Positions 25,707 to 34,009 of a stretch of 64,000 bases of DNA are shown here, piece after piece (position 1 is the first letter of the stretch; every line of letters begins with the position of its first letter). Below the pieces are notes generated by a model that saw nothing but the letters and a program-made list of their open reading frames with translations, was not told the DNA's origin and did no database searches. The position numbers and the translations under genes were made by a program. This DNA comes from Chryseobacterium sp. JAH (lineage in GTDB: Bacteria > Bacteroidota > Bacteroidia > Flavobacteriales > Weeksellaceae), in assembly GCF_001507335.1 (NCBI RefSeq), contig NZ_LMAH01000001.1, positions 620,001 to 684,000 of the forward strand, written 5' to 3'.

Positions 25707-26150
25707 TTATTTGGCTTCAGCCAAATTTTTCACCACTTGCAAACCTTTGGTAAAACCATTTTGCATGTGCTCTTCCCAATCTTTCTCGGTCTGTACTTCT
25801 ACATGAAGTTTGGTTTTACCATCATAGTCGATCAGTATATATTTTTCAAAGCAACCGCTCCACTGCTTGATTTCCATACTTTCGGTGTCTTCAACTCCAT
25901 TTTCATCAACCATTCCGAGATGTTTAAAAATCATCTGATCCGGTTCTTCAATACTGTCGATGGTAGAAATCATCCCGGCACCTTCCGGATTTACAAAATA
26001 GGTTTTTCCACCCACTTTCCAGTCGGTTTTCATTTGCGAACCTGGACCAAAAAATTGGGTCCATTCGCTGTACGTTTCTTTTCCAAATAGAACATCCCAA
26101 ACTTTTTGTTTGGATGCATCAACGATGATTTCGTATGATAATGTTTCCAT
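25707..26150 (-). CDS. SRPBCC (AHSA1/START-like) protein
   Basis: A 147-residue protein of the AHSA1-type SRPBCC fold: METLSYEIIVDASKQKVWDVLFGKETYSEWTQFFGPGS at the N-terminus, MIFKHLGMVDENGVED, and the C-terminal helix KDWEEHMQNGFTKGLQVVKNLAEA lining the hydrophobic cavity. It binds small hydrophobic ligands or works with Hsp90-like partners; the ligand is unknown. The next gene upstream encodes a close paralogue, indicating tandem duplication. Confidence 0.88.
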   Translation of the reverse strand: METLSYEIIVDASKQKVWDVLFGKETYSEWTQFFGPGSQMKTDWKVGGKTYFVNPEGAGMISTIDSIEEPDQMIFKHLGMVDENGVEDTESMEIKQWSGCFEKYILIDYDGKTKLHVEVQTEKDWEEHMQNGFTKGLQVVKNLAEAK

Positions 26151-26256
26151 AACTTTTATTTTTTTTGATTTTAATGTAAATATGAAGACTACTCACTTTC
26201 TGTACCAATGATACTTGTGAATATTCGTGTAGATAATCAGCTAAATTTGTACTTTA

Positions 26257-26685
26257 TTATAATTGATTTTCAGCTAAATTTTTCACATTTTGAAGTGCGT
26301 TGGGAAATTTATCTTCAAAAAAGCCCTTAAACTCTTCAGAAGTTTTAATTTTTGCAATCAACTTTGTGCCTTCTTCAGTTTCTTCCAGCAAGTAAGATTC
26401 TGTAGCATCGCCCCAATCCTGAGGAACTTCAATTCCATCAAATATTTCTCCCAAATGAAGAAAAACCATTTCTTTATTAGGATCATTTTTAAGAACACGG
26501 CTGTACATTCCATTATTATTAGGATCAAAAAACTTCATCATGCTATCTTCTTCCCAAGTACCTACATAAAATGATCCTTTTGTGAAAGCGGAAGTCCATT
26601 GTCTGTAGCTCGTGTCATCCCACAAAACAGTCCAGACTTTTTCAGGAGTGGCATTAATTTCAATCGTAAATTCTAAGGTTTCCAT
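26257..26685 (-). CDS. SRPBCC (AHSA1/START-like) protein, paralogue of neighbour
   Basis: A 142-residue AHSA1-type protein that aligns along its full length with the 25707-26150 product: METLEFTIEINATPEKVWTVLWDDTSYRQWTSAFTKGS, VFLHLGEIFDG, ending FEDKFPNALQNVKNLAENQ. Same strand, 106 bp apart. Ligand unknown. Part of a long one-strand block of small detoxification-type genes. Confidence 0.88.
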   Translation of the reverse strand: METLEFTIEINATPEKVWTVLWDDTSYRQWTSAFTKGSFYVGTWEEDSMMKFFDPNNNGMYSRVLKNDPNKEMVFLHLGEIFDGIEVPQDWGDATESYLLEETEEGTKLIAKIKTSEEFKGFFEDKFPNALQNVKNLAENQL

Positions 26686-26716
26686 ATATTTTTTAGGTGT
26701 TAAGTGTTTAAATTAA

Positions 26717-27568
26717 TCATCCCCCAACAAAATCGCCGCCGTTGATGTGAATAATTTCTCCAGTGATAAAACTTGAATCTTCAGAAGCAAGAAAAACGTA
26801 AGCTGGAGCAACTTCTGACGGCTGACCTGCTCTCTTCAATGGAGTGTCTTTCCCAAAAGAAGCAATATCTTCAAAAGTTTCTTTCACTAATGGCGTCCAG
26901 ATAGGGCCTGGAGCAACTCCGTTCACCAAAATTTTCTTTGCAGCAAGATTTACAGAAAGTGATCGGATAAAAGTCGCAATTGCTCCTTTCGTAGCAGAAT
27001 AATCAACAAGATGATCACTTCCGCGGTAAGCTGTAACTGAGGTTGTGCAAATGATTCTGCCGTTTTTACTGATTACATTCAAACAATCTCGTGTAAACGA
27101 AATCATTGAAATAATATTAACATCAAATGTTTTAGTAATTTGGTCGTCTGATATTTTTTCAACGTCTGTTTTCGGAAACTGAATTCCTGCATTATTGACT
27201 AAAACATCAAAGGTTTGCCACTGTTTCTTAATTCGCTCAAGACATTTGGTTCTAAACGTCTTTTTGGAAATATCACCCTTCATCAAAATACATTGCTGAC
27301 CTTCTTTTTCAACCAATTTTAAAGTCTCCTTCGCATCTTGATCATTTTTCTGATAAATAATAGCTACGTCCGCACCTTCTCTTGCAAAGTGTACTGCCAC
27401 TGCCTGCCCAATTCCGCTGTCACCACCGGTGATGATGGCTTTTTTGTTGAGTAATTTTTTACTTCCCAAATAATTTGTGCGGATAATTTCAGGATACAAT
27501 CCGTCTTTCGGAACTTTCGATAATGATTTTGACTTGTTCTGCGTCTTCATAAGCAAATCTTTTTTCAT
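26717..27568 (-). CDS. SDR family oxidoreductase (YghA-like)
   Basis: An SDR of the extended-N-terminus YghA/general-stress-39 type, 283 residues from the ATG at 27568; an upstream TTG would add four residues, and an internal ATG at 27550 is also possible. Motifs: KKAIITGGDSGIGQAVAVHF, NNAGIQFP, ICTTSVTAYRG, catalytic YSATKGA, and the end TGEIIHINGGDFVGG. Family relatives reduce aldehydes and are often in general stress regulons. It lies 31 bp upstream (in transcription) of the SRPBCC pair. Substrate unknown. Confidence 0.9.
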   Translation of the reverse strand: MKKDLLMKTQNKSKSLSKVPKDGLYPEIIRTNYLGSKKLLNKKAIITGGDSGIGQAVAVHFAREGADVAIIYQKNDQDAKETLKLVEKEGQQCILMKGDISKKTFRTKCLERIKKQWQTFDVLVNNAGIQFPKTDVEKISDDQITKTFDVNIISMISFTRDCLNVISKNGRIICTTSVTAYRGSDHLVDYSATKGAIATFIRSLSVNLAAKKILVNGVAPGPIWTPLVKETFEDIASFGKDTPLKRAGQPSEVAPAYVFLASEDSSFITGEIIHINGGDFVGG

Positions 27569-27663
27569 TAATCCCAACAAACAGCAAGCCGAAGATGAAA
27601 AGGTAAGATGTTTTAAGCTTCCTTTAATCTTCCGCTCTCATCACCAAGTTTCCAGCGCGAAAC

Positions 27664-28527
27664 TTAAGAATGATACGCTTCTTCCAGATTCTGAATGACA
27701 ATTTTCTGCATTTTCATCATGGCCTGAACTACTTTCTGTGCCTTTTCCTGATCCGGATCACTCATTAACTGAATTAGTTTTTTCGGTACGATTTGCCAGC
27801 TCATTCCGTACTTATCCTTCAGCCAGCCACACATACTTTCTCTACCACCGTTTTCCGTCAACGAATTCCATAGATGATCGGTTTCATGTTGGCTCTCGGT
27901 CATCACTACGATAGAAATTCCTTCGTTGAAATCAAACTTGTGATCGTAAGAATTATCCATGCAGAAAAAGCTATAGCCATCAATCTCGAAGTGAGCATGC
28001 TGTACATTTTCCGGAACTTCATGAGTTTCATTTCCGACACCATCTCCATACTTCAACACACCGCCAATTGTTGAGTTAGGAAAAATATCAGTGTATAATT
28101 TCATTGCTTCAGCTGCTTTCCCGTTGTTTTCATGAATGAACATGAGTGTAGGAATCAGTTTCTGCTCGCCTTGTTTTTCACCCAAATACAATTGCCACGT
28201 GGTTCCAAATTGATCACGAACCCACCCGTATTTTTTACTCCAAGGGTATTCTCCAAGCTCCATCAATACTATCCCTCCATCTGAAAGTTTATTCCAGTAA
28301 TTTTGAACCTCATCCTCAGTTTCACACAATACCATAAACGAGATTGAAGCATTTCGTTCAAACTGCGGACCTCCATTTAAAAGCATTAATTTCTGGCCAA
28401 AAAGTTCAATATTCATCACTACTGGAGTGTCAGCCGTGATCTTGCCATTGAAAACTTTACAATAAAATTCTGCGGCTTCTTTTGCGTCTTCATTGTGCCA
28501 GAGACATGGGAAAATATCATTGTTCAT
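27664..28527 (-). CDS. two-domain VOC (PhnB-like) protein
   Basis: A 287-residue protein from ATG 28527, which opens MNNDIFPCLWHNEDAKEAAEFY; a longer frame would add 20 non-conserved residues. It contains two PhnB-type vicinal-oxygen-chelate modules: residues about 1-125 (YPWSKKYGWVRDQFGTTWQLYLG) and about 135-265 (LIPTLMFIHENNGKAAEAMKLYTDIFPNS, CGWLKDKYGMSWQIVP). Such proteins are often annotated as 3-demethylubiquinone methyltransferase-like, but that activity is doubtful; they are metal-binding fold proteins of unknown reaction. Confidence 0.85.
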   Translation of the reverse strand: MNNDIFPCLWHNEDAKEAAEFYCKVFNGKITADTPVVMNIELFGQKLMLLNGGPQFERNASISFMVLCETEDEVQNYWNKLSDGGIVLMELGEYPWSKKYGWVRDQFGTTWQLYLGEKQGEQKLIPTLMFIHENNGKAAEAMKLYTDIFPNSTIGGVLKYGDGVGNETHEVPENVQHAHFEIDGYSFFCMDNSYDHKFDFNEGISIVVMTESQHETDHLWNSLTENGGRESMCGWLKDKYGMSWQIVPKKLIQLMSDPDQEKAQKVVQAMMKMQKIVIQNLEEAYHS

Positions 28528-28609
28528 TGTTTTAGATTTTAGTACAAGTTCGTCAAATTTCATCACATATCGTATTGAAATTTTCAACAGAACTGTGTTT
28601 TTGGTTATA

Positions 28610-28855
28610 TTATTTTAATGATGATTTAAAAGAAAAATGATTGTCTTTCATATAAATTTTCAGCCGCTGTACCGTGCTTTTTCCAAAACCATGAAACTGC
28701 ATCAGTTCTTCTTCAGAATAATCGGCAAGCTTATCCAGAGAATCTATCTTTTCTCTTTCAAGCATTCTTCGCGCGGGCATTGCAATAACTCCTTTTAGAA
28801 AGTCATTTGAAACCTCATGTTGATCATTACAAACAGGACTTATATATTTTGCCAT
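28610..28855 (-). CDS. RNA polymerase alpha CTD-like helix-hairpin-helix protein
   Basis: An 81-residue protein from ATG 28855 (MAKYISPVCNDQHEVSND). The C-terminal two thirds resemble the alpha-subunit C-terminal domain: MPARRMLEREKIDSLDKLADYSEEELMQFHGFGKSTVQRLKIYM, including the HhH turn HGFGKSTV. Free-standing proteins of this type may bind DNA or contact transcription factors. No rest of RpoA is present. It sits within the VOC/SRPBCC block, suggesting it could be a small regulator of it. Confidence 0.75.
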   Translation of the reverse strand: MAKYISPVCNDQHEVSNDFLKGVIAMPARRMLEREKIDSLDKLADYSEEELMQFHGFGKSTVQRLKIYMKDNHFSFKSSLK

Positions 28856-28888
28856 AATTATCAGATTGATCATGAGAAAAAAATTGCA

Positions 28889-29302
28889 CTAATTATTCTC
28901 CACGTACTTGTGGAAATTATTCAAAATCGCATACCAACCGTCCCTCTGCATCTCTACAGAATTCTGTTTTTCAGGATCAAAACTGATCTTTACTTTCGTT
29001 GTATTATCATCTATTTTTTCAAAAACGATTTCTACATTCCTGCCGTCTTCCATATGGTATTTAATCAATTCGTATTCTACCACTTCATCGTAAATTCCAG
29101 CAAAATCAAATCCGAAACTCCCATCTTTGGCTTCCATTCTGTTGTTAAATTTCCCGCCGACTCTAAGATCATTTTCAGAACTGGGACATTCCCAGCTTTC
29201 GTGAGCAAAATTCCACTTCATGATATGTTTAGGTTCGTTATAGTAATCCCAGACTTTTTTTACCGGTGCTAAAATTGTAATATCTATTTTGATCTGATCC
29301 AT
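28889..29302 (-). CDS. SRPBCC (AHSA1-like) protein
   Basis: A 137-residue protein: IDITILAPVKKVWDYYNEPKHIMKWNFAHESWECP at the N-terminus, GGKFNNRMEAKDGSFGFDFAGIYDEV in the middle, and ENSVEMQRDGWYAILNNFHKYVEN-type final helix. This is the ATPase-activator-like SRPBCC subgroup different from the METLEF pair at 25.7-26.7 kb. Third SRPBCC gene in the block. Ligand unknown. Confidence 0.88.
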   Translation of the reverse strand: MDQIKIDITILAPVKKVWDYYNEPKHIMKWNFAHESWECPSSENDLRVGGKFNNRMEAKDGSFGFDFAGIYDEVVEYELIKYHMEDGRNVEIVFEKIDDNTTKVKISFDPEKQNSVEMQRDGWYAILNNFHKYVENN

Positions 29303-29375
29303 TTGCTTTTGTTTTTTTGTATTAAGGTCACGGTAAATTCACTTACCATTTCATTCATTAAAGGTAGAAATATTT

Positions 29376-29813
29376 TTAGCCTTCGTAGCCTTGATCGGTA
29401 GAAAAATTGATCATCCAGTAAACACCAAATTTATCCTGAAAACTTCCGAAATAATCGCCCCAAAATTGATCTTCCAATGGCATTTCAATATTTCCGCCTT
29501 CAGAAAGTGCTTTGAATATTCGGTCGGCATCTTCTCTGGAATCCGGGAAAACAGAAACATAATTGTTATTTCCCACCGTAAGATTCTGTCCAAATGACGG
29601 TACAATGTCTGATGCCATCAGCAAATCGCCACCAACAGGAAGCGCAATGTGCATAACTCTGTTTTTCTCTTCGTCCGAAAGGTTCTCAGTTCCCGGGGCA
29701 TTGCCCATCTTATGAATTCCACCAACGAATTCGCCACCGAAAACAGTTTTATAAAAATTGAATGCTTCTTCTGCTGTACCATCAAAATTGAGGTATGGAT
29801 TTAATTTTGCCAT
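29376..29813 (-). CDS. VOC family protein (PhnB-like)
   Basis: A 145-residue single-module VOC protein: LNPYLNFDGTAEEAFNFYKTVFGGEF (about 3-28), GDLLMASDIVPSFG, ADRIFKALSEGGNIEMPLEDQFWGDYFGSFQDKFGVYWMINFS. This PhnB-like type is normally a metal-dependent dimer. Reaction unknown. Related in fold, but not in close sequence, to the two VOC genes at 31 kb. Confidence 0.88.
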   Translation of the reverse strand: MAKLNPYLNFDGTAEEAFNFYKTVFGGEFVGGIHKMGNAPGTENLSDEEKNRVMHIALPVGGDLLMASDIVPSFGQNLTVGNNNYVSVFPDSREDADRIFKALSEGGNIEMPLEDQFWGDYFGSFQDKFGVYWMINFSTDQGYEG

Positions 29814-29862
29814 GATTTTAAATTTAAGTTAATGTTGAAATTAAAGCTTAGTTATGGTTATT

Positions 29863-30387
29863 CTAATATTTCATATGCTCATCAAAGTCATACTTCATGC
29901 CTTCGTAGTTAAGGATCCTACGCATTAAACCAATCTGTCCGGATAGATAATCTTCCCGACCAATACACATTCCTACAAAATTCAGGAGGTTTTCTGGGAA
30001 GAATTCTATGTTCATTCCCATCGGGAAATCTTTATTTAAATCTTCATCTGTTGCTTCCAATAATTTATTGTAAACCAAAGGAGATATGTGATGAAAACTC
30101 TTTTTGAGTTGCTCAAGTGTTGGATATTTAAAGCTTTCATCCAACGCTTTTCCTTCAGAGAAATATTCTTTGAATTCAAATTTCTCCTTCAGTCCGAGTA
30201 TATTTCCCAATGCGTAACGCATGTCGAGAAAATTCCCTACCATCCAAATGATATGATTCGTTCTGCCATCAATTCTTTTCAGCGCGTCTTCTTCTGAAAT
30301 TCCGTTAAGAACCATGACAAAATTTTGACTGTGACCGCGAAATGCAGGAATAATAATGTCTAATTTTTTTGATTTTGGTGTATCCAT
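29863..30387 (-). CDS. DinB-like four-helix protein
   Basis: A 174-residue protein with four predicted helices typical of the DinB/YfiT fold: FRGHSQNFVMVLNGISEEDALKRIDGRTNHIIWMVGNFLDMRYALG, LEQLKKSFHHISPLVYNKLLEATDEDL, and a last helix FVGMCIGREDYLSGQIGLMRRIL. The HIIWMVGNFLDMRY segment replaces the usual His-rich metal site, so metal binding is uncertain. Members include thiol-dependent transferases; activity here is unknown. Confidence 0.75.
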   Translation of the reverse strand: MDTPKSKKLDIIIPAFRGHSQNFVMVLNGISEEDALKRIDGRTNHIIWMVGNFLDMRYALGNILGLKEKFEFKEYFSEGKALDESFKYPTLEQLKKSFHHISPLVYNKLLEATDEDLNKDFPMGMNIEFFPENLLNFVGMCIGREDYLSGQIGLMRRILNYEGMKYDFDEHMKY

Positions 30388-30495
30388 TTTATTTGATTTT
30401 TTTTTATTTTACCAAAGGATTTCAAAGATTCACAGATGATAAGGGTTATTCGTGAAAACATTCTTTGAAATAGTGTCTGTTTTCTTTTGCCTACT

Positions 30496-30957
30496 TTATT
30501 TTATGGCTCCTTGTTTACCGAGAATCCGTCTCAGGTATCCAAACTGACCATTGTGATAAATTTCGTGAAGACATAATCCTGAAACATCATCAATCAGTGC
30601 AGAATCTATTGTTTCAAGGCTGGCGAGTCTTGTTTCCAACTTATTCTGAGATTCTTTTAAATAAGATTTTAATTCTTCAAAACTTATAAACTCATCTTTC
30701 CTGTTTAACGGAATTTCGCCTCTGTTGTAGAATGAAAAGTTGTCGTTATCCCAAACTGCTTCTTCACCCAAAACATGTAGAAATACATTTCTGATATAAA
30801 TTAAATGTCCTAAAATCCAATTCATGCAGTTAGCTTCTCCATTAGGAAAAATTATAGATTCTTCATCAGAAACATCATTGATATTCATTGAAATTACTTT
30901 GTAATTGCTATTTACAAGGCATTCTAAAATTTCAATATCTTTTGATTTGGTTACCAT
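30496..30957 (-). CDS. DinB family protein
   Basis: A 153-residue DinB-fold protein: ANCMNWILGHLIYIRNVFLHVLGE (about 37-60, with the first metal His), FEELKSYLKESQNKLETRLASLE, and HEIYHNGQFGYLRRILGKQG at the C-terminus, with HxxxH-type metal ligands. Likely a metal- and thiol-dependent enzyme of the bacillithiol/mycothiol transferase superfamily, though Bacteroidota substrates are unclear. It begins 3 bp after the stop of the upstream VOC gene, so the two are coupled. Confidence 0.82.
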   Translation of the reverse strand: MVTKSKDIEILECLVNSNYKVISMNINDVSDEESIIFPNGEANCMNWILGHLIYIRNVFLHVLGEEAVWDNDNFSFYNRGEIPLNRKDEFISFEELKSYLKESQNKLETRLASLETIDSALIDDVSGLCLHEIYHNGQFGYLRRILGKQGAIK

Positions 30958-30960
30958 TTT

Positions 30961-31368
30961 TTATCCTTGAGGAAGTTGTGATAGATCTGTAAACATCACA
31001 TTCCAGCCATGACCGTTGATATCCCAGAAAGAATTCTGATACATCCACCCATGATCCTGAGCTTCCTCATGTTGGGTAGCACCGTTTGCAACTGCTGCAT
31101 TGACGATATGATCAACTTCTTCTCGACTGTCCATACCAATAGCGACCAAAACCTGAGTGGTATCACCTTTCGGAACAGGTCTTTCCGAGAATGTCTGGAA
31201 AAATTCCTCTGTAAGAAACATGACAAACATATTTTCACTTAGATTAACGCAAACGGCGCTGTCATTGGAAATTTCTTCGTTGATTCCGAAACCTATATTT
31301 GTCCAGAATTCCTTTGTTTTTGGAATATCTTTCACCGGAAGATTGACATATATATAATTTGCTTTCAT
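30961..31368 (-). CDS. VOC family protein (glyoxalase-like), copy 2
   Basis: A 135-residue VOC protein: YIYVNLPVKDIPKTKEFWTNIGFGINEE, MFLTEEFFQTFSERPV, EEAQDHGWMYQNSFWDINGHGWNVMFTDLS. It is clearly a paralogue of the next gene upstream (31411-31821), sharing NLPVKD, EEFF-TF--RPV and DHGWMYQ-F-D--GH-W-VM. Such proteins are often linked to fosfomycin, bleomycin or aldehyde detoxification, but no signature fixes a substrate. Confidence 0.9.
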   Translation of the reverse strand: MKANYIYVNLPVKDIPKTKEFWTNIGFGINEEISNDSAVCVNLSENMFVMFLTEEFFQTFSERPVPKGDTTQVLVAIGMDSREEVDHIVNAAVANGATQHEEAQDHGWMYQNSFWDINGHGWNVMFTDLSQLPQG

Positions 31369-31410
31369 GATTGTTTTTTAATGATTTAATTTTAAAGTTT
31401 TGAGAATTTT

Positions 31411-31821
31411 TTATTCTGAGGGAATCTGAGAAACGTCTCCGTACATTACTTCCCACTGATGTCCATCGGGATCTGCAAATGCACTCTGATACATCCAGCC
31501 ATGATCTCTCGGTTCACTGTATTCTGAACCTCCGTTTTCTGTGGCTATTTTCACTATTGTATCTACTTGATTACGGCTGCCGACACCAATAGCCAATAGT
31601 GTTTGCGTGGTCTGCCCGTTTGCAACCGGTCGGTCGGTAAAGGTTTTGAAAAATTCTTCCTGAAGAAACATGGTGTAAATATGATTTTCTTTCATAATCA
31701 CACAAATTGCTTTCTCGTCCGAAAACTGTTCATTGATAGAGAAACCTAATTTCGTCCAGAATTCTCTTGTTTTCTGAACATCTTTTACGGGAAGGTTGAC
31801 ATAAATATCCGTGATTTCCAT
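31411..31821 (-). CDS. VOC family protein (glyoxalase-like), copy 1
   Basis: A 136-residue protein from ATG 31821 (MEITDIYVNLPVKDVQKT); a longer frame upstream adds 14 residues lacking family similarity. It carries the same landmarks as the adjacent VOC gene (EEFFKTFTDRPV, EPRDHGWMYQSAFADPDGHQWEVMYGDVS). First gene after the divergently placed or leading Crp/Fnr regulator; same strand. Tandem duplicate. Confidence 0.9.
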   Translation of the reverse strand: MEITDIYVNLPVKDVQKTREFWTKLGFSINEQFSDEKAICVIMKENHIYTMFLQEEFFKTFTDRPVANGQTTQTLLAIGVGSRNQVDTIVKIATENGGSEYSEPRDHGWMYQSAFADPDGHQWEVMYGDVSQIPSE

Positions 31822-31898
31822 TTTGTAATTTTTTAGTGTTAAACTTTTAACCAAAATTACCAAGTCGGATTGAAAATCAACTTGCCATAAGGCAAGAT

Positions 31899-32489
31899 TT
31901 AAACTTTTCTCGGATGTGAAACTATTTCTTTACGGATTCTGCTGAGTGAAGTGTCTGTAACACCGAGGTAGGAAGCGATTTGCTTTAACGGAGCAAATTG
32001 TACAACCTGTGGCTTCTGTTCCAAAAGATTGAGATAACGTTTCGTGGCCGATAGCGTAAACATTTCCACAGAACGCTGCTTATAGGCAAAAAGTTCCTGT
32101 GACATCCATGCTCTACCCCATTCACTGAGGTTCTGTATTTTATGATACAATTTCTGAAACGTATCGAAATCTATTTTTAACAACTCACAATCTGTAATGC
32201 AGACAATGTTTTCCTGTGTGGGAATTCTCTGAAAAAGTGAGGAAACCTCAATCACGATTTCATTTTCCACAAAAAAGTGTGTCGTAACGTCATTCCCATT
32301 AAAATCTGTTACAAATGACCTAGCCAAACCTCTCACTAAAATATAATATTCATTGGCCGTTTTTCCTTCTTCTAAAATAAATTCTCCCTTTTGAAAGACC
32401 ACTTTCTCATGTGCCAGAAAGATTTCTGCAAGCTCTTCCTCGAAAAAGAAAGGAAAATCTGAATATACTTCGAAGGCTTTGCTGGTCAT
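31899..32489 (-). CDS. Crp/Fnr family transcriptional regulator
   Basis: A 196-residue protein: N-terminal cyclic-nucleotide-binding-type beta roll (FQKGEFILEEGKTANEYYILVRGLARSFV, about 34-62; HFFVENEIVIEVSSLF) and a C-terminal helix-turn-helix (LKQIASYLGVTDTSLSRIRKEI). No Fnr cysteines are visible, and the canonical cAMP-contacting Arg-Ser of Crp is not obvious, so a cAMP response is uncertain. It heads the same-strand block of VOC/DinB/SRPBCC genes (78 bp to the first), hence is the likely controller of part of it. Confidence 0.9.
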   Translation of the reverse strand: MTSKAFEVYSDFPFFFEEELAEIFLAHEKVVFQKGEFILEEGKTANEYYILVRGLARSFVTDFNGNDVTTHFFVENEIVIEVSSLFQRIPTQENIVCITDCELLKIDFDTFQKLYHKIQNLSEWGRAWMSQELFAYKQRSVEMFTLSATKRYLNLLEQKPQVVQFAPLKQIASYLGVTDTSLSRIRKEIVSHPRKV

Positions 32490-32605
32490 TGAATGAATAT
32501 TTGTGTTAAAGTTTTAAAATTAAAATTTTTATTTGAATATTGGAGAGAAAATTTTCAGATTAGAACATCAGAATTTAAACAAAAAAAATACGCTTTTAAT
32601 ACGAA

Positions 32606-32679
32606 CGCCTCGACAGGCTCAGCGTGACATCGCATAAAACAAAATATGATTGAAGTGTCAGGCTGAGCTTTTCGAAGCG
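32606..32679. repeat. imperfect inverted repeat (dispersed element)
   Basis: Left arm 32606-32629 (CGCCTCGACAGGCTCAGCGT, then GACA) and right arm 32656-32679 (TGTCAGGCTGAGCTTTTCGA, then AGCG) pair at 19 of 24 positions. A second, more degenerate copy is at 63726-63796. It lies in the gap between the DUF763 and Crp/Fnr genes. Confidence 0.7.
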
Positions 32680-32706
32680 TCATTTTATGCTTATTTTATT
32701 ACAAGT

Positions 32707-33918
32707 TTAAAAAAGAGAAAGCTGAATCGGTTTTGATTTTGATGGCTTCTCAGCATCACCGAAGACAGTCTTCCCTCCGAAGCGCCATGAATTCTTACGT
32801 TCTTCTTCAATTACATCATTGATATCGAAATTAGGCGTAAAATTTTTCTCAGCCTCAGAAATGATGTTATGAAGTTTATTGATTGACTCTAACTTATCTG
32901 AATTCCCCAACTTAGATTTCTCAATTCCTTTCTTTAAAATATTGATTGTTTCGTCGTAAACATTGATCGGGACTGGAAACGGATGACCATCTTTTCCGCC
33001 ATTGGCAAAGGAAAATCTTGCGGGATCTCGGAATCTTGACGGTGCACCGTGAATGACTTCGCTTACCAACGCGAGACTCTGTAAAGTTCGCGGACCAACA
33101 CCTTTTAACAAAAGTAATTCTTCAAAATTTTCTGGCGGATTTTCTCTAGTCATATACAGAAGTGTTCCCAGTTTTTGCAAATCGACATCAGAAGCGCAAA
33201 CATCATGATGAGCGGGTAGAATCAGATTGGCAAAATCCTGCATTATTTTCTCTGAATTGGTATGTGAAATATCTAAAATACCTTTTCTGCTGTCTAGAGC
33301 TTCATGAGCTGTTAAATTTAAAATGTGTCCACGGTTAATACCCTGAATTCCTTTGTGCGGTTCATCAACAAATGATTCCATATTTTCTGAATGCCAGTGG
33401 TAACGGCGTGCGGTTCCGTCTGAATCGTTCATTCCTTGCTGTACGACCGCCCAATTCCCTTCATCCGACAAAATAAAATTATGGAGATACAATTGATAAC
33501 CATCCTGAATTGCGGTATTATCAACTTTTGCAGAAAGCTTGCTTGCCCGAACTAAATCAGTTCCATTTAAACCCGTTTTATCTGCGATAACAAGAAGTTC
33601 GTTCGGAGTTTCTTTGGAGAATCTGCCTTTTCCGCCACAAATATAAATACCGAGTTCTTTTGAATTTGGATTGATACTTCGTTTTAAAGCACCCATCACG
33701 GAAGTGGTGATGCCTGAAGAATGCCAATCCATTCCCATCACTGCACCAAAACTTTGGAACCAAAAAGGATCTGCAAGTCTTCTCAGAACTTCATTTTTTC
33801 CATAATCTGCTAAGATGACTTCAACGATGGAAAGTCCGAGCACGGCCATCCTTTCGTACAACCAAGGTGGTACTTTTCCGTAGTGAAGTGGTAAAGTGGC
33901 GGTTCCGGAGCGTTTCAT
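32707..33918 (-). CDS. DUF763 domain protein
   Basis: A 403-residue protein that begins MKRSGTATLPLHYGKVPPWLYERM, the conserved DUF763 start, and continues with GMDWHSSGITTSVMGALK and GRHYHWHSEN-type motifs. LLLKGVGPRTLQSLALVSEVIHG (about 270-290) is a helix-hairpin-helix, a common DNA-binding turn, and HDVCASDVDL a likely core motif. The family is widespread in archaea and bacteria with unknown role; a DNA-related job is a guess from the HhH. The start codon lies 8 bp from a 12-copy heptanucleotide repeat, which makes expression possibly variable. Confidence 0.9.
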   Translation of the reverse strand: MKRSGTATLPLHYGKVPPWLYERMAVLGLSIVEVILADYGKNEVLRRLADPFWFQSFGAVMGMDWHSSGITTSVMGALKRSINPNSKELGIYICGGKGRFSKETPNELLVIADKTGLNGTDLVRASKLSAKVDNTAIQDGYQLYLHNFILSDEGNWAVVQQGMNDSDGTARRYHWHSENMESFVDEPHKGIQGINRGHILNLTAHEALDSRKGILDISHTNSEKIMQDFANLILPAHHDVCASDVDLQKLGTLLYMTRENPPENFEELLLLKGVGPRTLQSLALVSEVIHGAPSRFRDPARFSFANGGKDGHPFPVPINVYDETINILKKGIEKSKLGNSDKLESINKLHNIISEAEKNFTPNFDINDVIEEERKNSWRFGGKTVFGDAEKPSKSKPIQLSLF

Positions 33919-33925
33919 TTTTTAT

Positions 33926-34009
33926 GATTGATGATTGTTGATTGTTGATTGTTGATTGACGATTGATGATTGATGATTGATGATTGATGATTGATGATTG
34001 ATGATTGAT
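33926..34009. repeat. 12-copy tandem heptanucleotide repeat upstream of DUF763 gene
   Basis: Twelve consecutive 7-bp units: one GATTGAT, three GATTGTT, one GATTGAC, then seven perfect GATTGAT. It occupies the gene's leader from 8 bp before the ATG to about 91 bp. The perfect tail suggests slippage in recent copies. Because the unit is 7 bp, copy changes alter leader length, spacing or promoter phase but not the coding frame. It is a simple-sequence repeat, not a CRISPR array. Confidence 0.9.

Noticed and set aside
25707..32489. Detoxification block considered as a genomic island or prophage.
   Set aside because: No integrase, att sites, tRNA edge or compositional break was seen; all genes look chromosomal in style.
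33926..34009. Tandem repeat considered as CRISPR.
   Set aside because: Units are 7 bp with no spacers and no cas genes nearby.
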